From Paenibacillus maysiensis (lineage in GTDB: Bacteria; Bacillota; Bacilli; Paenibacillales; Paenibacillaceae), in assembly GCF_000520815.1 (NCBI RefSeq), contig NZ_ASRY01000318.1, forward strand, positions 1 to 64,000: 64,000 nt of DNA, given 5' to 3'. The notes below the pieces were generated by a model. It searched no databases. It had not been told where the DNA came from and saw only the letters and a program-made list of their open reading frames with translations. A program made the position numbers and the translations under genes. Position 1 is the first letter of the stretch. Each line of letters starts with the position of its first letter. Below are positions 17,435-26,436 of this stretch, piece after piece.

Positions 17435-18250
17435 TTATTGATTTTGCAAACGATGTGCTGCATGCAGAGTCGGGCCGACGAATTCGTTCAGCTTGAAGCT
17501 GCCTTCAATCGCCTGTGTAATGAATTTTTTGGCCTGATCCACCGCTTCACGTACAGTCAGCCCTTGGGCCAAGCCAGCCGTTACCGCTGCCGAAGTTGTA
17601 CAGCCTGCACCATGGGTGAAGCTTGTTTTCACAACATCCGTCTCGAACCAGTCGAAGGTAATTCCGTCATAAAGCAGATCCATCGCTTTACCTGCACGGA
17701 TTTTGCCACGGTCCTTAATCAGCACGTGCTTCGCCCCGCGCTCATGGATAATCGCCGCTGCCTCCTGCATCTGTTCCAGCGTCGTAATGGGTCCGTTCTT
17801 CGCCAGTTGCGAAGCCTCGAATAAATTCGGCGTGACCAGATCAGCGCCCGGAATCAAAAATTCCAGCATTGCTTCTGTATTTTCCGGCTGAAGCACTTCA
17901 TCCGTACCTTTGCAGACCATAACCGGATCAATAACGACCCGTTTAAGATCATGCTTGCGCAGATGGCTGGCAACCAGTTCAATAATATCAACGGAACCGA
18001 GCATACCCGTTTTCATCGCATCAAAGCCAATACCTTCCAATACCGTACGTAGTTGTGCTTCTACCACATCCAACGCAACAGGATATACAAGATGGTCCCA
18101 CGTTTTGGGTTCCATCGCAACTACAGTTGTCAATACAGTCATTCCATATACGCCAAGCTCCTGAAAGGTTTTCAGGTCTGCCTGAATACCCGCTCCGCCG
18201 CTGGTGTCGGAGCCGGCTATCGTTAATGTTTTGGGAATCGTCATTTTCAC
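17435..18250 (-). CDS. pdxK: pyridoxine/hydroxymethylpyrimidine kinase
   Basis: 271 residues of the ribokinase-like ThiD/PdxK family. The N-terminus TLTIAGSDTSGGAGIQADLK carries the substrate and nucleotide loop, KTGMLGS and DPVMVCKGTDE the central motifs, and SFTHGAGCTTSAAV the catalytic Gly-Ala-Gly-Cys anion hole. In Bacillus the 271-residue single-domain member is PdxK (pyridoxine salvage), while HMP-phosphate kinase ThiD is a close paralogue. No thiamin genes are adjacent, so pdxK is preferred. AGGAG is five bases before a GTG at 18250 and eleven before the in-frame ATG at 18244; I keep GTG. Confidence 0.82.
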   Translation of the reverse strand: MKMTIPKTLTIAGSDTSGGAGIQADLKTFQELGVYGMTVLTTVVAMEPKTWDHLVYPVALDVVEAQLRTVLEGIGFDAMKTGMLGSVDIIELVASHLRKHDLKRVVIDPVMVCKGTDEVLQPENTEAMLEFLIPGADLVTPNLFEASQLAKNGPITTLEQMQEAAAIIHERGAKHVLIKDRGKIRAGKAMDLLYDGITFDWFETDVVKTSFTHGAGCTTSAAVTAGLAQGLTVREAVDQAKKFITQAIEGSFKLNEFVGPTLHAAHRLQNQ

Positions 18251-18433
18251 ATGCTCTCCTTCACTTACTGTGCTGCATTTATCCTAATCCCGCATGGGAA
18301 ACTTGTCAACGCGCAATGCGTTCTACCTATGCTAAAGGTCACAGAAAAGATTAGAATTAAAAAACGAGAACGTTCCCTTTTGACCAGGAGCATCCTCGCA
18401 AGAATAGAATATATAAAGTTTGAATTCCAAAGA

Positions 18434-19840
18434 TTACAAGTACCCGCCGATGCTGTGATCATAGGCATGATTCTTTTCATTTTCACGCACGCCCAGGCAA
18501 AACTTCTGATACAAATGCTGCTGTTCAGGGGTAGAAAAGTTCCGATGCTGCTCAAACAAAGCCATGCAACCGATAATATGCTCAGTATAGCTGTTGTCTA
18601 CAGACAACTGTAAGCAATGCAGTGTTTGCCCCAGTCCCTCTGCATAAGCGCCCTTCCGAAAATGATATTCGGCATACACCTTGCAAAAGGAGGCTAAGCG
18701 GAATGCATTAAAATGCTTGCGGTAGTGAGTGTCCCATTGATCTGGTGCAAGCTCCCAGAAGCTCTTGAGTTGCTCGCTGAATAGTCCCAGCTCGGCATCC
18801 ACAAAGTAACCGAACCTGTTCGCTGATTCAAGCAGCGTATTCAAGCCTTCCAGCGTCTCGTCCGGATGCTCGCGCAAATACGTAATATATTTATAAATTG
18901 CAGAGGTATTGCCCATTTTAATTTCGATACAAAGCCGATTGCCTTGAGCGTACACACGATGCATGTCCACTACTTTCTGACCTTCCTCATCCAATCCTTC
19001 AAACCAGCTCAAATCTGCATACCCATCAATCCATTTCTTGGATTCCTCATACCTGCCCTGAAACTCATAGCAGCTGGCCTTGAGCAGATGCCCCTGTGCA
19101 TAATAGTAGACAAGCGGTTTGAGCAACTCCAGATGCTCATCTCCAAAGCGGTTCCTATTGCGGTATAGCGCATGAGCCAATTCTCGCAGCTCGTCCGCAT
19201 ACATTTCCATCTCGGACCATTGCATTTTTAACGCAAACACTTGAGATAGCATATGTAAGCCTTCCAATGCATAATTTTCCGGCAACCGACTACGGTACAA
19301 GTGGAATTGCACAGCAGCCTTCAAGCTCCGCTTGTTATCCTTGATCTGAATCTGGAATATACGGAAATAGCTGATCGCTAACCGCTCGGAGTGGGTATAC
19401 TTCTCACTCTCGATAACACAATTGTACAGAAGCATGGCCGCTTCATATCTCTCGTCCTCAAACATCGCTTCTGCGGTATCAAAAATAGCCGGAATGTTCG
19501 ATAAATCATCCATCAGATAGTCAAGTACACTACAAATACATTCCAGCTTGTTCAGCTCCGAGCAACGGAGCAGAAACGGACGCAACCTTCTCCAGTGTGG
19601 TAAGGAATGAATAAAACATTCATCCACATACATCTCGAACAAAGATCCTTCTTCCAAACCCATCGCCCCGGTAATCAGATCAAGCTGATTGACTGAGATA
19701 GGCCGTGGTGGATTCCGGTTAAGTATACCGCTAAGTGTACCCGGATTTACCTTGGAGGCATCTGCGAAACATTGCATCGAAATGCCTTCATTTTGAATAT
19801 ACTTTTCTATTTCTGCGCGGATCGTGGTGTTTTTTTCCAA
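18434..19840 (-). CDS. XRE-type HTH regulator with TPR-like C-terminus
   Basis: 468 residues from TTG. The N-terminal HTH (about 5-60) has the recognition region CFADASKVNPGTLSGILNRN. It is followed by ~400 residues of helical repeats rich in leucine and aromatic residues, of the tetratricopeptide type. This HTH plus TPR plan is that of RRNPP peptide-responsive regulators (PlcR, NprR, PrgX). An ATG lies 13 codons upstream, but GGAGGGGGTG is inside that extension right before the TTG at 19840, which I take as the start. A small exported-peptide-like gene lies 95 bp upstream in the same orientation, the arrangement expected of a receptor and its signal. Confidence 0.75.
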   Translation of the reverse strand: MEKNTTIRAEIEKYIQNEGISMQCFADASKVNPGTLSGILNRNPPRPISVNQLDLITGAMGLEEGSLFEMYVDECFIHSLPHWRRLRPFLLRCSELNKLECICSVLDYLMDDLSNIPAIFDTAEAMFEDERYEAAMLLYNCVIESEKYTHSERLAISYFRIFQIQIKDNKRSLKAAVQFHLYRSRLPENYALEGLHMLSQVFALKMQWSEMEMYADELRELAHALYRNRNRFGDEHLELLKPLVYYYAQGHLLKASCYEFQGRYEESKKWIDGYADLSWFEGLDEEGQKVVDMHRVYAQGNRLCIEIKMGNTSAIYKYITYLREHPDETLEGLNTLLESANRFGYFVDAELGLFSEQLKSFWELAPDQWDTHYRKHFNAFRLASFCKVYAEYHFRKGAYAEGLGQTLHCLQLSVDNSYTEHIIGCMALFEQHRNFSTPEQQHLYQKFCLGVRENEKNHAYDHSIGGYL

Positions 19841-19934
19841 AGGGACACCCCCTCCATCAAATGATGGCGACTTTTTCATTACCTTTTAAACCAAAATTTG
19901 TTTAATCAAAGTATATGTCTAATTATAACGGAGG

Positions 19935-20177
19935 TCAATAACTTAAACGCGACTCAGGACATATAAAATTACGAACTTCGTACGATTTCAAATGATCCGT
20001 GTGCAAAAAGACCGCCCCGGAGGACAGTCTTTGCTCAACATTTGATGCCATGGCTGGAGTCGCAACGGCTGGCTTGCTGATGTTGACTGTAGTCGGTGCG
20101 GCGGCAGCGGCAGCAGCACCTGCTACTCCCGGAATCACCAGAGACAAGCTGAAGACCGGAGCGATCCATTTTTTCAT
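19935..20177 (-). CDS. small exported peptide, possible signal for the adjacent regulator
   Basis: 80 codons from the ATG at 20177. A basic start (MKKWIAPVF) is followed by a hydrophobic stretch and an alanine run ending in an AxA-type signal peptidase site, then a polar tail with one cysteine. This resembles Phr/NprX-type pre-signals, which are exported and trimmed. The ribosome site is badly placed: GGGAG fits an ATG 16 bases earlier (20193) in another frame. Losing one A from the A8 run between the two starts would fuse MKLKK to this frame. So either a sequencing or slippage frameshift exists here, or the downstream ATG is used. Confidence 0.5.
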   Translation of the reverse strand: MKKWIAPVFSLSLVIPGVAGAAAAAAAPTTVNISKPAVATPAMASNVEQRLSSGAVFLHTDHLKSYEVRNFICPESRLSY

Positions 20178-20302
20178 TTTTTTTCAATTTCATATTGTAT
20201 TCACTCCCTCGTTGGATATGTTGTCACGTGTTGCTTACATACCGTATAACGGGGGAGCTTTCCGTTTGGATCACTTTAAATTTAAATTTTTTTCAAAAAA
20301 AT

Positions 20303-22267
20303 TCAGGAGCGTCCGAAATCCAGGGCGAATTTGGCGTATCCCTCTGCGGTTAATCCTTCATAAAGCAACTCTGAATGAGCTTTGGCGGCATCCGTTGCTT
20401 GCGGAGAGGTCAGAAACGTCACATGCGGGCGGCTCGGCCATGGCGCGAGGGACCAGTGACCGTCTGCTTGGGGCGTCAACGTCTTCATATGCCGTACATA
20501 TTCGGTTAGCACATGCCGATTCTCATCCGGTGAAGCGAGTACGATGCGTTCCCCGCCCGGATTGACCAATGTAGAGGAAAACGCGCGATAGCTGTTCGTG
20601 ACAACCAAATAGCTTCGCTGCATATCTAATGGTTCTCCATCCAAGGTCATATGCAGGATTCTATGCGCATTCGCCTCCTTCAATATTCCGGCAGCATCAT
20701 ATCTGGCAGGCTGCGTCACATCAATCTGGTACCTGATCCCGTCGATAATATCAAAGTTAAAGCTCGGAAAATCCGAATCAATCAGCTCCTGCTCTTGTTC
20801 TGCATACGGATCAATTTGTTGGAATTGTCCAGCAGACCATTCGAGCCATTCCCGAATTTCTGCCCCGGTCAGCTGAACGACATGCAGTGTGTTTGGAAAA
20901 TTGTACAGATCGGCGATATGCTTGATTGCCAAAGCCCCCGCCGGAATATCGGTATAATACGAGGGGCCGTATCTGCCGCCTGTTTTAAAGGGAGCCGCTG
21001 CCGACAAAACGGGCAGACCTTCGTACTCACTCCCCTGCATCTGCTGCTTCACATACCACATTTGCGCATCATTCACGAGTTGAACAGAAGCGTCGTCCAT
21101 CACCTGGGCAAAATAGCTGTTTACTGCCACCGTTGTGCCACCAACAGGAGCGCGAATATAATCCAGCGTCCCGGCATGCTCTTCCGCAACCGCCTGCTGA
21201 ATGGCAGCATCCGGCTGCACCAGCGCTTGCTTGCGTACCGAATCATACACCGGACGTACCTCCGCAGAAGAGGCCGCCACTTGCCACGTTCCATCCATAA
21301 GAGTCAGGTCCAGATCAATGATGCCCAGATGATCTCCCCAAAAGCCCGGCTCCACCGCCGGAATATCATGGATGGTGCCTCGCTCCGCGTCCACACCCGT
21401 TTTACCAACGAACGAAGGGCCGGGGAATACTTTATGCGCATGACCAAACAGAATCGCGTCAATTCCTTCCACCCTGCTCAGATGCAGCACCGCATTTTCC
21501 ATATACAGCGTTTCAGGAATATCTTCAAAACCCGCGTGAGGCATGGCAATGATCAGGTCGGCTCCCTCGGACTTCATTTGTGGAATAAACCGTCTTGCGG
21601 TCTCCAGCATATCCTTGACGATGATTTTCCCTTCCAGCCAAGCCTTGTCCCATTGCATAATTTGCGGAGGCACAAAGCCGATAATCCCCACCTTCAACAG
21701 ATGCTTGAAGCCTCCTTCATCCTCCACCGTCTTGTCCAGTATCAGATAAGGTGTAAAGTAATTTCGTTCTTTTTCCACGACTGTATGGCTATCTGTAAAA
21801 ATATCTTTCTCCGTATCTATATCTGTATCCGCCTGAATATAGATGTTGGCATTGATATAAGGAAACTTGGCTCCTTGAAGGCAAGTCTGCAAATATTCCA
21901 ATCCATAGTTAAATTCGTGATTCCCGATATTGCCCGCTTCGTACCCAAGCAGATTCATCGCTTTGTAGGCAGGATGCACGGCGTCGGGGTCCTGTTGGAG
22001 ACGCTGCACAGCATAATCCCCCATCGGATTGCCTTGAATAACATCCCCGTTATCCAGCAGCAGGTGGTTAGGTACCTCGGACCGAGCCACCTGGATTAGA
22101 CTGGCTGTTTGCGCAAGACCGTACTGCAACGTTTCCCGATCCGTATAATAATCGTAATTCCACAAGCTGACATGCAGATCGGTCGTAACCATAATACGGA
22201 ATTTCACCCTCACAGGACATAGCGTCTGCTGCTGTTGTACCTCTTTATTGATATCTGAAATATCCAA
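20303..22267 (-). CDS. cytosolic 2',3'-cyclic nucleotidase/5'-nucleotidase family phosphoesterase
   Basis: 654 residues with an N-terminal calcineurin-like metallophosphoesterase domain: VTTDLHVSLW, LLDNGDVIQG, GNIGNHEFNYG and LFGHAHKVF supply the metal ligands. A C-terminal 5'-nucleotidase substrate domain follows from about 370 (ending in the NSYRAFSS aromatic region). Related CpdB and YfkN proteins are exported, but this one starts MDISDINKE with no signal peptide, so it should act inside the cell. It is divergent from phnD. Two TTAACA repeats 5 bp apart lie just upstream, the signature of PhoP boxes, arguing for induction by phosphate starvation and phosphate release from nucleotides. Confidence 0.85.
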   Translation of the reverse strand: MDISDINKEVQQQQTLCPVRVKFRIMVTTDLHVSLWNYDYYTDRETLQYGLAQTASLIQVARSEVPNHLLLDNGDVIQGNPMGDYAVQRLQQDPDAVHPAYKAMNLLGYEAGNIGNHEFNYGLEYLQTCLQGAKFPYINANIYIQADTDIDTEKDIFTDSHTVVEKERNYFTPYLILDKTVEDEGGFKHLLKVGIIGFVPPQIMQWDKAWLEGKIIVKDMLETARRFIPQMKSEGADLIIAMPHAGFEDIPETLYMENAVLHLSRVEGIDAILFGHAHKVFPGPSFVGKTGVDAERGTIHDIPAVEPGFWGDHLGIIDLDLTLMDGTWQVAASSAEVRPVYDSVRKQALVQPDAAIQQAVAEEHAGTLDYIRAPVGGTTVAVNSYFAQVMDDASVQLVNDAQMWYVKQQMQGSEYEGLPVLSAAAPFKTGGRYGPSYYTDIPAGALAIKHIADLYNFPNTLHVVQLTGAEIREWLEWSAGQFQQIDPYAEQEQELIDSDFPSFNFDIIDGIRYQIDVTQPARYDAAGILKEANAHRILHMTLDGEPLDMQRSYLVVTNSYRAFSSTLVNPGGERIVLASPDENRHVLTEYVRHMKTLTPQADGHWSLAPWPSRPHVTFLTSPQATDAAKAHSELLYEGLTAEGYAKFALDFGRS

Positions 22268-22322
22268 TCCTGTTCTCTCCCTCAGCTTCGGTCATAGAGC
22301 TTGAACAAGTCTAACAGGATAC

Positions 22323-22339
22323 TGTTAAGAGAATGTTAA
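22323..22339 (-). promoter_or_regulatory. PhoP-box-like repeats upstream of the nucleotidase
   Basis: On the minus strand TTAACA (22339-22334), a 5-bp spacer and TTAACA (22328-22323), followed by a degenerate CTGTTA. Bacillus PhoP~P binds direct TT(A/C/T)ACA repeats with about 5-bp spacing, so the match is close. It lies 56-72 bases before the nucleotidase start. Confidence 0.6.
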
Positions 22340-22370
22340 ATGAATAGAAATGAGAGAGTATAAGATATAT

Positions 22371-22387
22371 TTTACATACTTTTTACC
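22371..22387 (+). promoter_or_regulatory. PhoP-box-like repeats upstream of phnD
   Basis: TTTACA (22371-22376), a 5-bp spacer and TTTACC (22382-22387) point toward phnD. With the opposed repeats at 22323-22339 they would put both divergent operons under phosphate-starvation control. Only two repeats per side are clear. Confidence 0.5.
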
Positions 22388-22504
22388 AAAGTCAGGAATG
22401 GTTTTTACCCTAGTGACCGGACTAGCTGTTAAGATTTGGTTTGTCACAGAATTTACAGACTTTTTTCAATTTTTCGTTATTACTATTTTTAGGGGGAAAT
22501 TATT

Positions 22505-23473
22505 TTGTTTAAAAAAGCACTGACCTTGTGCATGACTTTCACACTGGCTGCGGGTCTCGCAGCATGCGGCTCCAATACGAGCAATAACAACAACGCGTCC
22601 ACTCCAGGCACAGATGGCACGAAAAGCGAAAGCACAGCCTATGTTCCTACAGAGTTAAAAGTACAGTTCGTTCCTTCCCAAAATGCAGATACGCTCGAAG
22701 CCAAAGCCAAGCCGCTTGAAAAGCTGCTGGGCGACAAGCTCGGAATTCCAGTGAAAGTAACCGTTTCTCCTGACTACAACACGATTGTGGAAGCCATGTC
22801 TTCCAAACAGGTAGATGTAGGTTTCCTTCCACCGAATGCCTATGTTCTGGCACACGATAACCGTAAAGCAGCCGATTTGCTGCTGCAAGCCCAACGCTAC
22901 GGCATTGATGATGCCACAGGCAAGGACACAACTGAAAAAGTAAACTTTTATAAATCGATGATCGTGGTGAAAAAGGATTCTCCGATTCAAAGCCTGGCTG
23001 ACCTGAAAGGCAAAAAAGTCGGCTGGCAAAATGTAACCTCCTCCGCAGGCTATGTGTATCCCGCAGCAGAGCTGAAGAAAGCTGGCGTGGACCCGGACAC
23101 GGATGTGCAGGGCGTAACGATCAAAGGCCATGATGCCGCTATCCTGGCGCTGCTGAACGGTCAGGTTGATGCTGTAGCTGTTTTCCAGGACGCCCGCAAC
23201 ACGGTGAAGAAAGAAATTCCGGATGTATTCGAAAAAACACGCGTCATTCATTACACCGCTAAAATTCCGAATGACACGGTCAGCGTTCGTTCCGATATGG
23301 ATCAGGCGTGGAGAGACAAAATCAGCCAAGCCTTTATAGATATCGCCAAAGACCCGGAGGGCGGTCAAATCATTAAAGAAATTTATACGCATGTAGGCTA
23401 TGAAAAGGGCGACGATAAAAACTTCGATTCTGTTCGTGAATATGCCAAAGCCGTCGGCCAGGCGGTTAAGTAA
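22505..23473 (+). CDS. phnD: phosphonate/phosphite ABC transporter substrate-binding lipoprotein
   Basis: 322 residues from a TTG at 22505 preceded by AGGGGGA. A lipoprotein signal ends in LAAC (Cys near 21), then a low-complexity Asn/Ser linker and a PhnD domain (KVTVSPDYNTIVEAMSSKQVDVGFLPPN; LKGKKVGWQNVTSSAGY). It captures phosphonates, phosphite or related reduced phosphorus at the membrane and delivers them to the PhnE permeases. First gene of phnDCEE. Nothing for cleaving C-P bonds is in the window, so the ligand is undetermined. The upstream direct repeats suggest Pho control. Confidence 0.9.
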   Translation: MFKKALTLCMTFTLAAGLAACGSNTSNNNNASTPGTDGTKSESTAYVPTELKVQFVPSQNADTLEAKAKPLEKLLGDKLGIPVKVTVSPDYNTIVEAMSSKQVDVGFLPPNAYVLAHDNRKAADLLLQAQRYGIDDATGKDTTEKVNFYKSMIVVKKDSPIQSLADLKGKKVGWQNVTSSAGYVYPAAELKKAGVDPDTDVQGVTIKGHDAAILALLNGQVDAVAVFQDARNTVKKEIPDVFEKTRVIHYTAKIPNDTVSVRSDMDQAWRDKISQAFIDIAKDPEGGQIIKEIYTHVGYEKGDDKNFDSVREYAKAVGQAVK

Positions 23474-23594
23474 TTGGATTAAACGAAGCTGTAGCCTACG
23501 AAACAGGCTTTAAGAATGACAGGGCAGCACCGTCCATGTATTCATGACGGTGTTGTTTTCATTCCACCCCATCGGGGGAGAAAGTTGGGAGCAT

Positions 23595-24365
23595 ATGATC
23601 GAATTCCGCAATGTATCGAAAACATACCCGAACGGCACCAAAGGGTTGAACAATATTAACCTGACGATTAAAGAGGGCGAAATGGTCGTCATTGTCGGCT
23701 TGTCCGGTGCGGGCAAGTCCACTCTGCTACGTTCCATTAATCGACTGCATGATATTACCTCCGGCGACATTGTTGTAGGCGGCAGGTCTGTCACATCTGC
23801 CGGAAGCAGCGAGCTGCGCCGCATTCGCCGTGATATCGGCATGATTTTTCAGAGCTTCAATCTGGTCAAGCGTTCCACCGTACTCCGCAACGTGCTTTCC
23901 GGCCGGGTCGGCTATCATTCGACGCTTCGGACCATTCTGGGCCTTTTTCCGAAGGAGGATATCGAGCTGGCACTAACCGCGCTGGAACGCGTGAACATTC
24001 GTGAAAAAGCCTATAGCCGGGCCGATGAGCTGTCCGGCGGGCAGCAGCAGCGCGTATCCATTGCCCGCGCTCTGGCGCAGGAGGCCAAGATCATTCTCGC
24101 GGACGAGCCTGTCGCATCGCTTGATCCGCTGACCACCCGCCAGGTCATGGACGACCTCCAGCGGATCAACCGTGAAATGAAGATTACAACCATCGTTAAT
24201 CTGCATTTCATTGATCTGGCGCGCGAATATGCGACGCGGATCATTGGATTGCGTGCCGGAGAGGTCGTCTTTGACGGCACGCCGGAGGAAGCTACGGATG
24301 ACGCCTTCGCGGAAATCTACGGCCGGGCCATCAAGCATGATGAGCTGCTGGGAGTCGGATCATGA
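23595..24365 (+). CDS. phnC: phosphonate ABC transporter ATP-binding protein
   Basis: 256 residues, ATPase of the phosphonate-type importer. Walker A is [10 protein letters not shown]-loop MIFQSFNLV, signature LSGGQQQR, Walker [12 protein letters not shown] and the switch His in NLHFID, typical of PhnC. A longer frame begins at 23544, but family members begin with MIEFRN-like sequence and the ATG at 23595 has GGGAG close upstream, so I use it. It overlaps the next gene by 4 bp (ATGA), giving tight coupling with the permeases. Confidence 0.92.
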   Translation: MIEFRNVSKTYPNGTKGLNNINLTIKEGEMVVIVGLSGAGKSTLLRSINRLHDITSGDIVVGGRSVTSAGSSELRRIRRDIGMIFQSFNLVKRSTVLRNVLSGRVGYHSTLRTILGLFPKEDIELALTALERVNIREKAYSRADELSGGQQQRVSIARALAQEAKIILADEPVASLDPLTTRQVMDDLQRINREMKITTIVNLHFIDLAREYATRIIGLRAGEVVFDGTPEEATDDAFAEIYGRAIKHDELLGVGS

Positions 24366-25216
24366 AGCCTGACTCCATCGTCCAGCCGCTCTCTTCGACG
24401 CCGCCGTCACCGCAAGCCGGACCGTCACAGCCATCCAAGCCGCCCGCTGGGCCACCCCTGCCGGGGCGTTACAAGCGTTACGCCACCTGGATGATCTTTA
24501 TCGTGGTGCTGGTGGTCTGCTCCATTCATACGGATGCTACGCCTTACCAGTTGATCGTCGGCTTGCCGGAGATGGGCAAATTACTCGGCGAAATGTTCCC
24601 GCCCGACTGGAGCTACCTGCCCACCATCTGGAAGCCGATGCTGGAAACCATCCAGATTGCCATTGTGGGCACGACACTGGGGGCACTGCTGGCTATTCCT
24701 GTCGCCCTGCTCTGCGCCTACAATGTCATGCCGCGCAAGCTGATCTCGCTGCCGATGCGCACGATCCTGAACCTCGTGCGGACCGTTCCCGATCTGCTGT
24801 TTGCCTCCATCTTTGTGGCGGTGTTCGGCATCGGACCGTTCGCAGGGATGCTCGCCCTGCTCTTTTTCTCCTTCGGCATCATAGCGAAGCTGACGTTCGA
24901 GGCCATTGAAGCCATTGATCCCGGCCCGCTGGAAGCCATGACCGCCGTTGGCGCAAGCCGCATTCAGGTGATTGCCTTCGGTGTCGTACCGCAGGCATTG
25001 CCCTATTTTGTGTCCTACTTGCTGTACACCTTTGAGGTCAATGTACGCGCAGCTTCTGTTCTGGGGCTGGTCGGCGCGGGCGGTATCGGCCTGCTGCTTG
25101 ACCGTTCGCTTGGCCTGTTCCGGTATGACCGGGCAAGCATCATCATTCTACTGACCCTCGTCATCGTTCTGGCGATTGATTACGGCAGTAACATGCTACG
25201 GAGGAAACTATTATGA
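24362..25216 (+). CDS. phnE: phosphonate ABC transporter permease (first PhnE)
   Basis: 284 residues with an unusual proline/serine-rich cytoplasmic N-terminus (~35 residues) before the first membrane helix, then about five more helices. The EAA loop ([22 protein letters not shown]) contacts PhnC, and the C-terminal signature is [13 protein letters not shown]. It overlaps phnC and the next permease by 4 bp each. It is a homologue of the adjacent gene; the pair should form a heterodimeric channel. Confidence 0.92.
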   Translation: MKPDSIVQPLSSTPPSPQAGPSQPSKPPAGPPLPGRYKRYATWMIFIVVLVVCSIHTDATPYQLIVGLPEMGKLLGEMFPPDWSYLPTIWKPMLETIQIAIVGTTLGALLAIPVALLCAYNVMPRKLISLPMRTILNLVRTVPDLLFASIFVAVFGIGPFAGMLALLFFSFGIIAKLTFEAIEAIDPGPLEAMTAVGASRIQVIAFGVVPQALPYFVSYLLYTFEVNVRAASVLGLVGAGGIGLLLDRSLGLFRYDRASIIILLTLVIVLAIDYGSNMLRRKLL

Positions 25217-26010
25217 ATGATTCCACACTTCGCAGACCTCTTCGCTCCAGACTGCGTTTATGGGCGATAGCCATTCTGCTGATCATCATTTATATTTGGG
25301 CTTTCCGTGGGATGCAGTTCGAAGGATTGCAGGGAACCGCCAAAAACGTCTCTCTCGCTATACTGGACGGCTTTCTTCATCCTGACTGGTCATTTGTGTA
25401 CATTCCTGAAGGAGAGGACTTGCTGCGCGGGCTGCTGGATACGCTGGTTATCTCCGTTCTCGGAACCTTCGTATCCGCATTCATCTGTCTTCCGTTTGCC
25501 TTCTGGGCATCCAGCAATATGACCCGTTTGCGCCCCTTGTCAGGCAGCGGTAAATTTGTACTCAGCGTCATTCGGGTATTTCCTGAAATGATCGTCGCGA
25601 TCCTGTTCATCAAGGCCGTTGGACCCGGCTCGTTTGCGGGTGTGCTTGCCCTCGGTATTCACTCGATTGGCATGCTGGCGAAGCTATTTTCGGAAACGAT
25701 CGAAAGCGTCGATCACGGACCGCAGGAAGCCTTGATTGCCTGTGGTGCCAACCGTTTGCAGGTGATTTTCTTCGCCGTGCTGCCGCAGGTGATTCCACAG
25801 TTTCTTTCGTATTCGCTCTACCGTTTTGAAATTAACATCCGTTCCGCTACCACGCTCGGTCTGGTCGGTGCAGGCGGTATCGGTACTCCGCTGCTGTTTG
25901 CGCTCCAAATGCGCAACTGGAACCGTGTAGGTGTCATTTTGCTGGGCATTGTGGTCCTGATCATTTTAACGGATCTAATCTCCGGCTGGCTGCGCAAGCG
26001 GATTGTATAA
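25213..26010 (+). CDS. phnE: phosphonate ABC transporter permease (second PhnE)
   Basis: 265 residues, about six membrane helices, with the EAA loop QEALIACGANRLQVIFFAVLPQ and C-terminal [13 protein letters not shown] like its neighbour. Last gene of the phn operon; a terminator follows. Two different PhnE proteins are common in Gram-positive and phosphite-type systems. Confidence 0.92.
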   Translation: MNDSTLRRPLRSRLRLWAIAILLIIIYIWAFRGMQFEGLQGTAKNVSLAILDGFLHPDWSFVYIPEGEDLLRGLLDTLVISVLGTFVSAFICLPFAFWASSNMTRLRPLSGSGKFVLSVIRVFPEMIVAILFIKAVGPGSFAGVLALGIHSIGMLAKLFSETIESVDHGPQEALIACGANRLQVIFFAVLPQVIPQFLSYSLYRFEINIRSATTLGLVGAGGIGTPLLFALQMRNWNRVGVILLGIVVLIILTDLISGWLRKRIV

Positions 26011-26034
26011 TCAATAGGCATTAAAAATGCCAAA

Positions 26035-26092
26035 AAAGCCTCTCCTGTGTAAAAGGGACAACGTTACATTCCCATTACTCAGAAGAGGCTTT
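26035..26092. terminator. bidirectional terminator after phnE
   Basis: AAAGCCTCT (26035-26043) pairs with AGAGGCTTT (26084-26092) around a 40-nt loop, with A- and T-rich flanks on both sides. It separates the phn operon from an aminotransferase relic that runs into it on the other strand. Confidence 0.65.
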
Positions 26093-26342
26093 TCATATTC
26101 AAAAAATGCGGAGCCACGCGGATCACATCCTTCCGTGCCGAAACGATGATATTTTGACTTCTCAAGCGGCTTTCAACCGTCGATACATCGGCTACCTCAA
26201 CAGCGATGAGGCCAGGTAAGGCTCCTTCCCCGGAAGGCAAACGTATGCTTAACCCTTTGCGGCGGCCATACTCCATAGAAAATTCCAGCAATTCGCTCAC
26301 GGAAATATAGCTGACGGTAGGACTGAATCCATATAAGTCATC
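26079..26342 (-). pseudogene. class V aminotransferase C-terminal remnant
   Basis: An open frame on minus from a TAA near 26345 to a stop at 26079. It encodes about 87 residues typical of the C-terminal small domain of cysteine-desulfurase-like class V aminotransferases (RLPSGEGALPGLIAVEVADV, then IIVSARKDVIRVAPHFLN). The large PLP domain with the catalytic lysine is absent. A GTG at 26300 could start a short product, but no function is likely. It retains its terminator at the 3' end, as expected for a 5'-deleted gene. Confidence 0.7.
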
Positions 26343-26350
26343 TTAGAACA

Positions 26351-26408
26351 AGGGTCTCCCTTCCCATCTTATCGCCAAGCATCGACGATAGACGCGAAGA
26401 GAGACCCT
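26351..26408 (-). terminator. hairpin downstream of cysW
   Basis: AGGGTCTC (26351-26358) and GAGACCCT (26401-26408) flank a second inner repeat (TATCG/CGATA). It sits 29 bases past the cysW stop. The U-tract is poor, so termination strength is uncertain. Confidence 0.45.
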
Positions 26409-26436
26409 GTGGAATCAAGCACGTTCCTGCGTTTCA

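Noticed and set aside
19999-20565. 188-codon plus-strand frame
   Set aside because: Antisense of the small exported peptide and of the nucleotidase 3' end; its alanine run is the mirror of the signal peptide.
20651-22099. 482-codon plus-strand frame
   Set aside because: Shadow of the nucleotidase gene: His/Arg/Ile-rich composition, no start signals.
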